64,000 nt of DNA from NCBI RefSeq assembly GCF_003675325.1, contig NZ_CP033073.1:6882001-6946000 (forward strand), given 5' to 3'. Made by a program: the position numbers and the translations under genes. This document shows, in pieces, positions 54,636-62,978 of the stretch. This DNA is from Streptomyces dangxiongensis. GTDB lineage: Bacteria; Actinomycetota; Actinomycetes; Streptomycetales; Streptomycetaceae. Below the pieces are notes generated by a model. The model saw nothing but the letters and a program-made list of their open reading frames with translations. It was not told the DNA's origin and made no database searches. Within the stretch, counting starts at the first letter, position 1. Each line of letters starts with the position of its first letter.

Positions 54636-55712
54636 TCACGCGGCGACCGGCTCCCCGGCCAGCAGCCCCCTGATGTCCCGGACGGCCGCGCGCCCGGCGC
54701 GGTTGGCGCCGACGGTGCTCGCCGAGGGGCCGTAACCGGTCAGATGGATCCGCGGGTCGGCGACCACCCGGGTGCCCTCGACGCGGATGCCGCCGCCCGG
54801 CTCACGCAGTCGCAGCGGAGTGAGATGGTCGAGCGCGGCCCGGAAACCGGTCGCCCACAGGATGACGTCGGCGGCCACGTGCCGGCCGTCCCGCCACTCC
54901 ACGCCGTCGGGGGTGATCCGGTCGAACATCGGCTGCCGCGCCAGCACGCCGTCGGCCAGGCCCTGCTGGACGGCGTCGGTCAGGGGCAGTCCGGTGACGG
55001 AGACCACGCTGCGCGGGGGCAGCCCCCGGCGCACCCGCTCCTCCACCAGCGCGACCGCCGCGCGACCCGCCTCCTGATCGAACGGCCCCTCCCGGAACAC
55101 CGGGGGCCGTCGGGTCACCCAGGTGGTCGCGGCGGCGTACGGGGCGATCTCCAGCAGATGCTGGGTGCCCGAGGCCCCGCCGCCCACGACCACGACCCGC
55201 CGCCCGGCGAACTCCTCGGGTCCGGCGTACTGCGCGGTGTGCAACTGCCGCCCGCGGAAGTCCTCCTGGCCGGGGTAGCGCGGCCGGAACGGACGGCTCC
55301 AGGTGCCGGTCGCGTTGATCAGCGCCCGCGTCGACCAGACGCCGTCCGAGGTCTCCACCAGCAGCCGTCCTCCGTCGCCCTCGCGTACGGCGCGTACGTC
55401 GACGGGGCGCCGCACCCGGAGGTCGAACGCCCGCTCGTACCGGCCGAAGTACTCCCCGATCACCTCCGCCGAGGGCCGCGCCGGGTCGGCGTCCGTCAGC
55501 TCCATGCCGGGCAGCGCGTGCATCCCGTGGACCTTGCCGTACGTCAGGGACGGCCACCGGTACTGCCAGGCACCGCCCGGCCGGGGGGAGCGGTCGAGGA
55601 CGACGAAGTCGCGGTCCGGCTCGAAACCGCCGCGGCGCAGATGATAGGCGCCGGCCAGACCCGCCTGACCGGCACCTGCGACGACGACCTCGACCTCGCG
55701 CGTTGCGTTCAC
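54636..55712 (-). CDS. Flavin-dependent monooxygenase (FMO/CzcO-like)
   Basis: The 358-residue protein has an FAD-binding GAGQAGLAGAYHL near its start and an NADPH-binding GGGASGTQHLLE near residue 190. The GTWSRP segment and the C-terminal ILWATGFRAALDHL complete the pattern of class B flavin monooxygenase-like proteins. The GTG start at 55712 follows GGGAGG. Its 3' end lies 12 bases from the MltG stop (convergent). The substrate is unknown. Confidence 0.9.
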   Translation of the reverse strand: MNATREVEVVVAGAGQAGLAGAYHLRRGGFEPDRDFVVLDRSPRPGGAWQYRWPSLTYGKVHGMHALPGMELTDADPARPSAEVIGEYFGRYERAFDLRVRRPVDVRAVREGDGGRLLVETSDGVWSTRALINATGTWSRPFRPRYPGQEDFRGRQLHTAQYAGPEEFAGRRVVVVGGGASGTQHLLEIAPYAAATTWVTRRPPVFREGPFDQEAGRAAVALVEERVRRGLPPRSVVSVTGLPLTDAVQQGLADGVLARQPMFDRITPDGVEWRDGRHVAADVILWATGFRAALDHLTPLRLREPGGGIRVEGTRVVADPRIHLTGYGPSASTVGANRAGRAAVRDIRGLLAGEPVAA

Positions 55713-55928
55713 GCCTCCCTCAACGGGCCGGCACACACGGATCTTCCCGGCCCGGCCCGGCCCGGCACCGGCTCACCCGGACCACCCACGCCTCGACCGT
55801 GCCGGAGGCGAACGCGGCGAGCGCGTCGGCCGGGTGCAGGCCGGTGATCCGGTCAGGCGGCTTCGGTGACACCTGAACTCGAGGCCGCCACGGCGTGTGG
55901 AAACCGGCGCATGGGTCAGGATGGGGGC

Positions 55929-56351
55929 ATGTCCGATGCTTTCACCACGCGCATGCTGAACGTCTCCACCGGTTCCCGGGAACGCGTCGTCGACCTCACC
56001 GCCGACTGCGAGGAGTTCCTGCGAGAGGCCGCCGCCGGCCGCGACGGTCTGCTCAACATCTTCGTCCCGCACGCCACCGCCGGAATCGCCGTCATGGAGA
56101 CGGGCTCCGGAAGCGACGACGACCTCCTCGCGGCCCTGCACACCCTGCTCCCCGCCGACGACCGGTGGCAGCACCGGCACGGCAGCCCCGGCCACGGCCG
56201 CGACCACGTCATGCCGGCCATCGTCCCGCCGCACGCGACCCTCCCGGTGATCGGCGGGCGTCTGGAACTGGGCACCTGGCAGTCGGTGTGCCTGGTGGAC
56301 ACCAACAAGGACAATCCCGACCGCCGGGTACGGCTGAGCTTCCTCGGCTGA
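55929..56351 (+). CDS. YjbQ/UPF0047 family protein
   Basis: The 140-residue protein has the family motif FVPHATAGIAVMETG, then HGSPGHGRDHVMPAIVPPHA and LGTWQSVCLVDTN. YjbQ proteins are compact, form trimers, bind metal through conserved His residues and can hydrolyse phosphothiamine weakly; the true role is unknown. The start at 55929 follows AGGATGGGGGC. Confidence 0.92.
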   Translation: MSDAFTTRMLNVSTGSRERVVDLTADCEEFLREAAAGRDGLLNIFVPHATAGIAVMETGSGSDDDLLAALHTLLPADDRWQHRHGSPGHGRDHVMPAIVPPHATLPVIGGRLELGTWQSVCLVDTNKDNPDRRVRLSFLG

Positions 56352-56405
56352 CCCGACCGGCTCCTTCCCGGCGCCACCCCGCGCGCCGCCACCCCGCCCC
56401 GGGTG

Positions 56406-57221
56406 TCACGTGGAGCGGGTTCGGGCGGACGCGGGTGGCCGGGGCGCCGGCACCAGGCCGAGTCGCTGGGCGCGCAGCACGGTGCCGACGCGGTCGCGGG
56501 TGCCGAGCTTCCGGTAGATGTTCTCGACGTGCTTGTGCACCGTGCGCACCGAGATGCCGAGGCGACGGCCGATGGCGTCGGCCTTCAGCGCGTCGGTGAG
56601 CAGCAGCAGGACGGACGTCTCGCGCGGGGTCAGCGCGCAGTCCGCCGCGCGCTGGTCCGGCGCCCCGGCCGCACCGAGCGCCCGCCGCCATTCCTGGAGC
56701 AACTGCCGCTGCCGCTCGACGGCGGCCAGCAGCGGCTGCGCCCGCTCGGCCATCATCAGGTGGTCGTCCGTGAAGTCCGTTCCGGCGCGGTAGACCAGGC
56801 AGCCGGTGATCGGGGCGGCGCTGCCCGGCAGCGGGACGCCCAGCACGTGGTCGACGTCGAGGGCCCCGGCGAGCAGGCGGGCGGTCGGACTGTCCGGCCA
56901 GGTTCCGCCGACCGCCCGGTACGCGGTGACCGGCGTGCGGTCGGACCGGAGCGCGTAGTGCCGGGCGAAGGGATAGCCGGCGCGCAGCAGAGCGAGGTCG
57001 GCGTCGCCGAGCCGGGCCAGCTCCGCGGCGGCGGCGTCGGGCACCGTACCGATCGTGCCCTCGCTCTCGCTCCAGTCGTCCGGTTTGTGGATGGCCGCCT
57101 CACCGCCGCACAGGTCCGCGAGCGTCCCGGTCAGCAGGGGCCACAGCCGCTCGGGCTCCCGTTCGTGCAGCGCCGCCACCGCGACCGTCGCCATGCGTTC
57201 GTAGGCCCTGTCCAGCCGCAC
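56406..57221 (-). CDS. LuxR-family transcriptional regulator
   Basis: The 271-residue protein has a C-terminal LuxR HTH (about residues 200-260: LTPRETSVLLLLTDALKADA, then ISVRTVHKHVENIYRKL). The N-terminal region (about 20-185) resembles a GAF-like sensor. No receiver Asp pattern is seen, so it is not a classic response regulator. The GTG start at 57221 follows GGAGGGG. It converges on yjbQ; its target is unknown. Confidence 0.9.
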   Translation of the reverse strand: MRLDRAYERMATVAVAALHEREPERLWPLLTGTLADLCGGEAAIHKPDDWSESEGTIGTVPDAAAAELARLGDADLALLRAGYPFARHYALRSDRTPVTAYRAVGGTWPDSPTARLLAGALDVDHVLGVPLPGSAAPITGCLVYRAGTDFTDDHLMMAERAQPLLAAVERQRQLLQEWRRALGAAGAPDQRAADCALTPRETSVLLLLTDALKADAIGRRLGISVRTVHKHVENIYRKLGTRDRVGTVLRAQRLGLVPAPRPPASARTRST

Positions 57222-57333
57222 GTGGTCCCCTCCGGTTGCCGTAGCCGCCCGTCCTCCCACCGGCGTACGCACTTGTACGTATACCCCCGCGGTCCCCGGC
57301 GGGTGCAGACTTCAACCCGGCGACACCGGCCTG

Positions 57334-57384
57334 CGGACGCACTGCGTCCGACGGGCCGCCGGCACGGGGGAACGGCGGCCCGTC
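57334..57384 (-). terminator. Two adjacent hairpins after DUF5997 gene
   Basis: CGGACGC (57334-57340) pairs with GCGTCCG (57344-57350), and GACGGGCCGCC (57350-57360) pairs with GGCGGCCCGTC (57374-57384). They lie in the gap past the DUF5997 stop, on the way to the LuxR gene in the same direction. They could separate the two transcripts. Confidence 0.65.
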
Positions 57385-57462
57385 CGGTGCCGTCGGCGAC
57401 GCGCCCGGCAACGGACGACGCCCCCCGGCAGAGCCGAAGGGCGTCGCGGACGGGCGAGCGGG

Positions 57463-57861
57463 TCAGCCGCGCTCGGCGCCGCTCTCCTTCTCCTGCTTCA
57501 GGTTCTTGATCCGCGCGGCCTCCTTGCGGACCTCGGCCTGGGTGGCGCGCTCCTTCTCCAGCCACTCGGGCTGCTCCTGCTTGAGCGCCTCGATCTGCTC
57601 GGTGGTGAGCGCCTCGGTGACCCCGCCGCGCGCCAGGCCCGCAATGGACACGCCCAGCTTGGCGGCGACCACCGGACGCGGGTGAGGACCGTTGCTCCGC
57701 AGCTCGCGCAGCCACTCCGGCGGGTTGGCCTGGAGCTCGTTCAGGTCGGCACGCGAGACCACGCCCTCCTGGAAGGAGGCGGGGGTGGCGGGGAGGTACA
57801 CACCCAGCTTCTTCGCCGCGGTCGCGGGCTTCATCGTCTGGGTGCTCTGCTGCGACTTCAT
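57463..57861 (-). CDS. DUF5997 protein
   Basis: The 132-residue soluble protein reads MKPATAAKKLGVYLPATP, EGVVSRADLNELQANPPEWL and ALKQEQPEWLEKERATQAEV. Helix-rich repeats around PEWL and a charged coiled tail are the only visible structure. The family is known from actinobacteria without a function. It is divergent from a LysR-like effector-domain gene with 89 bases between them. Confidence 0.82.
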   Translation of the reverse strand: MKSQQSTQTMKPATAAKKLGVYLPATPASFQEGVVSRADLNELQANPPEWLRELRSNGPHPRPVVAAKLGVSIAGLARGGVTEALTTEQIEALKQEQPEWLEKERATQAEVRKEAARIKNLKQEKESGAERG

Positions 57862-57950
57862 GAGGTCAAGGGTATCGGCCGCGTACGGGAGGCCCGACCA
57901 CGCCGGCGGGGGCAGGGGGGAGGAGGCCCGGTGGCGGACGGTAACCTGGC

Positions 57951-58736
57951 GTGGTGACAGGCTCGGAGGAATCACCGTCGTTCCGGCTCGCTTACGTTCC
58001 CGGAGTGACGCCCGCCAAGTGGGTGAAGGTCTGGAACGAGCGCCGGCCCGACATCCCGCTCACCCTCGTCCAGGTTCCGGCCGCCGAGGCGCCCGGGGCA
58101 CTGCGCGCGGGCGAGGCCGACGCGGGGCTGGTCCGGCTGCCCGTCGACCGTACGTACTTCAGCGCGATCCCGCTGTACACCGAGACCTCCGTGGTCGTCG
58201 TCCCCAAGGATCACGTGATCACGGCGGTGGACGAGGTGACCCTGGCCGACCTCGCCGACGAGGTGCTCTTCCATCCCCTGGACGACCTCTTCGACTGGGA
58301 CGCCCCGCCGGGCGAACCGGCCTTCGAGCGGCCCGCCACGACCGCGGACGCGATCGAGCTGGTCGCGGCCGGCGTCGGCCTCCTGATCGTCCCGCAGTCC
58401 CTGGCCCGCCTCCACCACCGCCGGGACGTGACCTACCGTCCCGTCGCCGACGCGCCGCAGTCAGGTGTCGCCCTGTCCTGGCCGGAGGACGCCACCACCG
58501 ACCTGGTGGAGGACTTCATCGGCATCGTCCGCGGCCGCACGGTCAACAGCACCCGGGGACGTACGACGGCGACCCCTCCGGCCGACCGGACGCGCAAGGG
58601 GTCCGAACAGGGCGGCAGCCGGCAGACCCCCGCGGCGAAGGCGCGGGCCAAGCCGGCGGGCGGCGCACGCGCCCGCACGGGCGCCGGCAAGCCGGCCAAG
58701 GCCGCCAAACGGGGGAAGCCGCGCCGCAGGTCCTGA
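57951..58736 (+). CDS. LysR substrate-binding-domain protein lacking the DNA-binding domain
   Basis: The 261-residue protein begins almost at once with the effector domain (FRLAYVPGVTPAKWVKVWNE, then LRAGEADAGLVRLP and AGVGLLIVPQSLARL), a type-2 periplasmic-binding fold over about residues 10-205. No N-terminal winged HTH is present, and none is readable upstream. The last 55 residues are rich in Lys, Arg and Ala (AKARAKPAGGARARTG, GKPRRRS), which resembles a nucleic-acid-binding tail. The two GTG starts at 57951 and 57954 are equivalent. It is divergent from DUF5997. Confidence 0.85.
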   Translation: MVTGSEESPSFRLAYVPGVTPAKWVKVWNERRPDIPLTLVQVPAAEAPGALRAGEADAGLVRLPVDRTYFSAIPLYTETSVVVVPKDHVITAVDEVTLADLADEVLFHPLDDLFDWDAPPGEPAFERPATTADAIELVAAGVGLLIVPQSLARLHHRRDVTYRPVADAPQSGVALSWPEDATTDLVEDFIGIVRGRTVNSTRGRTTATPPADRTRKGSEQGGSRQTPAAKARAKPAGGARARTGAGKPAKAAKRGKPRRRS

Positions 58737-58863
58737 GCCCGGCAGGCGCCTGTACCGAGCCGCACGCACGCTCGTCGAGCCGGCTGCGTACTTGCGCACC
58801 GAGCCGGTTGCCCGCCCGCGCGTCGAACCCTCTTCCCGCACTCCGCCGCGCCGCCCGGGTGTT

Positions 58864-60366
58864 TCAGGAGGCGCCCCGGACCCGTTCCTCCGTCCCGCCC
58901 TCCTGTGAGCCCCGCCGGACCGCCTCCCCGGTCCTGCCCGGCTCCGGATGCACATGGCGTTCCCGCAGGTCGGCGATTGCCAGCACGAGGGCGACGAGGA
59001 TGATCCCCACGGCGGTGAGCAGCCCGAGCTGGACCGCCGTGCCGGCGCTGCCATGGTTGGCGAGGTGAGCGAAGTACACCGCGCCCACCACGGCGATCCC
59101 GGCCGCGGAGCCGACGCGCTGGCCCGTCTGGAGGACGCCGCCGGCCGCGCCCGCACGGTGGACCGGGACGCGGGTGAGGGTGAGGGTGGTGTTCGGGGAG
59201 ACGGTCAGGCCGCTGCCGATGCCTCCGATGAGCATCGGCAGCGCGGACGCCCATCCCACGCCCCGCCCGGGCACCAGTTCCACCGCCGCGACCACACCGA
59301 GCAGCCCCAGCGCCACTCCGCTCAGACCGATCACGACCAGCGTGCGGCCGAAGCGCAGCACCAGCCGGCCGCCGATCGCGGCCCCGACCGCCGAGGCCGC
59401 CGCGAAGGGCAGCACGCTCAGGCCCGCGGCGAGCGCGCTGTATCCCACATTGTTCTGGAGATACAGGGTGTAGACGAAGAAGACCGTGGTGAAGCCCGCG
59501 AAGTACGAGAGGCTGACCAGGGCGCCGAGGGTGAAGGAGCGCAGGGAGAACAGCGCCAGGTCCACCAGCGGAGCGTGCCCGCGCAGCCCCTGCCGTCTCT
59601 CCCAGACCCAGAACGCGCCCAGCAGCACCACGGCCACCGGCATCAGCGCCCACTTCTCCCGCCCGGTCCACTGCTGCTCCTGCACCAGGGGCAGCATGAG
59701 TGCGAGAACCCCCGCGCCCAGGAGCAGTACGCCGAACGGGTCGAACTCCTCGCGCTTTCCCGCCGGTGCCGCGAAACGGGGCAGCAGCCGGAGCCCGGCG
59801 ACGAAGGCGGCCGCCCCGATCGGCAGATTGACGAAGAAGACCCAGCGCCAGCCGTCGTCGGTGCCGACGGCGTCGATCAGCAGGCCGCCCGCCAGGGGAC
59901 CCACCGCCGTCGACACGCCGATGACGCTGCCGAGCAGTCCGAAGGCCTTGGCCCTCTCGGCGCCCTGGAACATCTGCTGGATCAGCCCCGAGGTCTGCGG
60001 CGCGACCATGCCCGCCGCCGTGCCCTGGATCAGCCGGAACAGCACCAGCCAGGAGGGGCCGGGCGCCAGCCCGCACGCCGCCGAGGCCACCGTGAACAGG
60101 GCGAGCCCGAACAGGAAGGCCCGACGCCGTCCGTGCATGTCACCCAGCCGGCCCGCCGGGACCAGGGCGAGCCCGAAGGTGAGGGCGTACCCGGAGACCA
60201 CCCACGACTGGGCGGCCTGGGAGGCTCCCAGCCCGTGTTCCATCGAGGGCAGTGCCACGTTCACGATCGAGGTGTCGAGGAGCGAGATGAAACCCGCTGC
60301 GAGGCAGACCCCGAGCGCCTTCCATCGCCGGTCGTCGGGGGCGGGCCGGGCCTGAACTGTGCTCAT
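58864..60366 (-). CDS. MFS transporter, DHA2 (14-segment) drug exporter
   Basis: The 500-residue protein has about 14 membrane segments. The DHA2 signature regions are present: LLDTSIVNVALPSM in TM1, the loop GRLGDMHGRRRAFL and motif C-like GSVIGVSTAVGPLAGGLL. Such proteins export drugs by proton antiport. The C-terminus is cytoplasmic and charged. A Lrp-type gene follows upstream in the same direction (168-base gap). Confidence 0.92.
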   Translation of the reverse strand: MSTVQARPAPDDRRWKALGVCLAAGFISLLDTSIVNVALPSMEHGLGASQAAQSWVVSGYALTFGLALVPAGRLGDMHGRRRAFLFGLALFTVASAACGLAPGPSWLVLFRLIQGTAAGMVAPQTSGLIQQMFQGAERAKAFGLLGSVIGVSTAVGPLAGGLLIDAVGTDDGWRWVFFVNLPIGAAAFVAGLRLLPRFAAPAGKREEFDPFGVLLLGAGVLALMLPLVQEQQWTGREKWALMPVAVVLLGAFWVWERRQGLRGHAPLVDLALFSLRSFTLGALVSLSYFAGFTTVFFVYTLYLQNNVGYSALAAGLSVLPFAAASAVGAAIGGRLVLRFGRTLVVIGLSGVALGLLGVVAAVELVPGRGVGWASALPMLIGGIGSGLTVSPNTTLTLTRVPVHRAGAAGGVLQTGQRVGSAAGIAVVGAVYFAHLANHGSAGTAVQLGLLTAVGIILVALVLAIADLRERHVHPEPGRTGEAVRRGSQEGGTEERVRGAS

Positions 60367-60534
60367 GGGGTCACGCTATGCAGTCATGGCCCACCGCGCA
60401 CGGTGAGAATCGACGGGCCGGCCCCGCAACGGCGCCTGCCGGCAGCACCGGTTCAGCGCGCCGCGCCGGGCCTGGACGCGTTCGCCCGCCGAGGACCGCC
60501 CCGGTGGCCTCGGGGGAGTCATTGATGCCGACCG

Positions 60535-61011
60535 TCAGGCGCGCGCCGTCCGGCCGACCGACTCCACCAGCGGCAGCAGCCGGTGGGGAACGCGTTCGCG
60601 CAGCGCCACCTCCGTGCGGGTGCGCACCACGCCGGGAAGACTGATCAGTTTCTGGATCACGTCCTCCAGATGGGCGTTGTCCCGGCCCACCACGCGCGCG
60701 AGCAGGTCCCCGCCACCCGTGATCGAGAACGCCTCCACGATCTCCGGTACGGCGGCCAGCGCGTCGCCAACGTCGTCCAGGTGGCCCTGGGTGACCTCGA
60801 TGTGCACGAACGCCAGCACCGGATGGCCAAGGGCGGCGGGGGAGAGGGAAGGACCCGTACCGGTGATCACGCCGTCGCGTTCCATCCGGTCCAGCCGGGC
60901 CTGGAGCGTGCCGCGGGCGACACCGAGGATGCGGGCGTACTCGCGCACGCTGGTGCGCGGCTGCTCCAGGAGCAGTCGCAGGATGCGGGTGTCGAGTTCG
61001 TCCACGGCCAT
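60535..61011 (-). CDS. Lrp/AsnC-family transcriptional regulator
   Basis: The 158-residue protein has an N-terminal HTH (LDTRILRLLLEQPRTSVREY, then GVARGTLQARLDRM) and a C-terminal RAM/AsnC ligand domain (FVHIEVTQGHLDDVGDAL, EAFSITGGGDLLARV). The start at 61011 gives the standard length. It is divergent from the FUSC gene, and the gap carries three regularly spaced palindromic motifs. Confidence 0.94.
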   Translation of the reverse strand: MAVDELDTRILRLLLEQPRTSVREYARILGVARGTLQARLDRMERDGVITGTGPSLSPAALGHPVLAFVHIEVTQGHLDDVGDALAAVPEIVEAFSITGGGDLLARVVGRDNAHLEDVIQKLISLPGVVRTRTEVALRERVPHRLLPLVESVGRTARA

Positions 61012-61021
61012 GACGTACGAC

Positions 61022-61125
61022 TGTACCAATGGTCCAGGTCGCCGCAGGGGGCGTGACCCGCCCGACCTGGACCGTTGGCATTCCGGCGGGCGCCGCTCCC
61101 CGTTCGGCAACTGGCCAATGGCCCA
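61022..61125. promoter_or_regulatory. Three Lrp-like sites with 45-bp spacing
   Basis: TGTACCAATGGTCCA (61022-61036), TGGACCGTTGGCA (61068-61080) and TGGCCAATGGCCCA (61112-61125) share the pattern TGG-CCA-TGG-CCA. Their centres are about 45 and 44 bases apart, four helical turns. A periodic array of this kind suits a wrapping Lrp octamer that controls both divergent genes. Confidence 0.6.
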
Positions 61126-61242
61126 GTGAATCGGGCAACACTTGAGCCAGTGACCTTCCTGATGCTCTCATGGGGGTGTCGATGGCGCTGCGGATCCCCG
61201 CGGCGCCTTTTCCGTGCCGGTGTTTCCCAGGGGAGGGCAGCA

Positions 61243-62763
61243 GTGCTGAAGAGGATGTTCGTGGCTCCGGACCCGGGGCGTGGGCGGTTGCGCTTCGCCG
61301 CACGGGCGGTCCTCGGCATCGGACTGGCCGTCGTGGTCTGTTTCGGCGCCGGGCATTCCCTCGCCGGCGCGGTCACCGGCGGCCTCGCCGCGCTGCTCGC
61401 CCTGTTCACCGTGGCCGACCCGACCGTGCGCGGTCAGGCGGTCACCACCGCGCTGCTGCCCGCCGTGGGCGTGCCGGTGCTCGCCGTGGCGGCCGGGCTG
61501 CACGACGTCCCCGTCGCCCGTGACCTGGCCTTCCTCGCCGTCGTCGGCGCCGGCGTGTACGCGCGCCGCTGGGGGCCGCGCGGGCACAGCCTCGGCGTGT
61601 TCGCCTTCATGACCTTCTTCGTGGCCCAGTTCCTGCACGCCACACCGGCCCGGCTGCCCGAGCTGTACGCCGCCGTCCTGCTGTCCGTGCTCAGCGCGGC
61701 GGCGGTCCGCTTCGGCGTGTGGTGCTACGAGCGCCGGCTGCCCCCGGCCGTCGTACCCGCCCCGCCCGGTGCGACCGGGCTGGCCCGGGTGACCACGCGG
61801 CAGGCGATCCAGGCGACCGCGGGCGCCGGGTTCGCGCTCGTCGCCGGCCAGCTCCTGTCGGGACAGCGCTGGTACTGGGCCGTCGGCGCCACCTGGTGGA
61901 TCTTCGTCAACACCGCCTCGCGCGGCGAGACGCTGGTACGCGGCTTCCGCCGGGTCCTCGGCACTGTGATCGGCATCGGCCTCGGCCTCCTCGTCGCCGT
62001 CCCCCTGCACGGCGCGCCCGTCCCGACGGCCGCCCTGGTCACGGCCAGCGTCTTCGGCATCTTCTACACGGCCGCCGTCTCCTACACCTGGATGATGCTC
62101 TGGGTGACGCTGCTCGCCGAGAGCCTCTACGGCCTGCTCGGCGTCCTCAGCCCCGGACTCCTCGCCCTGCGGCTCGCCGAGACCGGTGTCGGCGCACTCG
62201 GTGCCGCGCTCGCCGTCCTGTTCGTGCTGCCGGTCACCACGCACGCCACCACCGACGCCTGGATCCAGCGGGCCCTGCGCTGCGTCCACGCCTGCACGGC
62301 CGAGGCCGCGGCACGCCTCGCCGGTTCCGCCACGGCCGACCCCGCGCCGCGCGTGGCCGAACTGGAGCGGCTGCTCGGCCGTGTCCGGCTCTCGGTGGCC
62401 CCGCTGGTGCACCCGCTGAACCCGATGCCGGCCCGCAAGGCGCGCGCCCGCCGGGTCCTGGCACTGCTCGACGACTGTGCCCGTGAGATCAGGGGCCTGG
62501 TGGCGGTCGCTGCCGACCCCGAGGCCTCCCACGACGCCCGTCTCGCCGCCGCCTGCTGGCGCGTCGAGACCGCTGTCGAGGCCCTCACCGCCGGCCGCTG
62601 GGAACCCCTCCACCGCCCCGCCGACTCGCCCGCCGAGCCCGTCCTGGCCCATCTGCACGGCCTGGAGCGCGCGCTCGCCGCCCTCGCCGAACCGCTGCGG
62701 ACACCGTTCGTAGCGAGGCCGGCGGAAGCGGAGGCCCTGGCCGGACGGCCGGACGGCTTCTGA
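61243..62763 (+). CDS. FUSC-family membrane protein
   Basis: The 506-residue protein has two blocks of membrane segments (about residues 20-150 and 185-330), typical of the FUSC/aromatic-acid exporter-like family. A soluble C-terminal part has a helical segment (AELERLLGRVRLSVAPLVHP). The block two motif WWIFVNTASRGETLVRGFRR (with WAVGAT before it) is characteristic. Relatives export organic acids or related compounds. The GTG start at 61243 follows GGGGAGGG. It is divergent from an Lrp regulator and followed by a hairpin. Confidence 0.87.
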   Translation: MLKRMFVAPDPGRGRLRFAARAVLGIGLAVVVCFGAGHSLAGAVTGGLAALLALFTVADPTVRGQAVTTALLPAVGVPVLAVAAGLHDVPVARDLAFLAVVGAGVYARRWGPRGHSLGVFAFMTFFVAQFLHATPARLPELYAAVLLSVLSAAAVRFGVWCYERRLPPAVVPAPPGATGLARVTTRQAIQATAGAGFALVAGQLLSGQRWYWAVGATWWIFVNTASRGETLVRGFRRVLGTVIGIGLGLLVAVPLHGAPVPTAALVTASVFGIFYTAAVSYTWMMLWVTLLAESLYGLLGVLSPGLLALRLAETGVGALGAALAVLFVLPVTTHATTDAWIQRALRCVHACTAEAAARLAGSATADPAPRVAELERLLGRVRLSVAPLVHPLNPMPARKARARRVLALLDDCAREIRGLVAVAADPEASHDARLAAACWRVETAVEALTAGRWEPLHRPADSPAEPVLAHLHGLERALAALAEPLRTPFVARPAEAEALAGRPDGF

Positions 62764-62769
62764 CACCGG

Positions 62770-62793
62770 CCGGCGCACCCTGGCGTGCGCCGG
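62770..62793 (+). terminator. Hairpin terminator after FUSC gene
   Basis: CCGGCGCAC (62770-62778) pairs perfectly with GTGCGCCGG (62785-62793) around CCTGGC, 7 bases after the stop. Confidence 0.8.
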
Positions 62794-62978
62794 TGGAGGG
62801 CGTCGTACGGCAGGGTGTGCGCGGGGGGCCCGTGCCGGCGACGGTGTCGATGTTCTCCCGAGGCCGTCGAGCACCGCGTCCGCGTGAACAACCGGCCAGC
62901 CGCCGCCTCTTGGTCTAGACCGCCAGTGCCGGGCTGCTACCGTCGGCCCCGGACTGGCTCGACCGAGAGGGGACAGCG

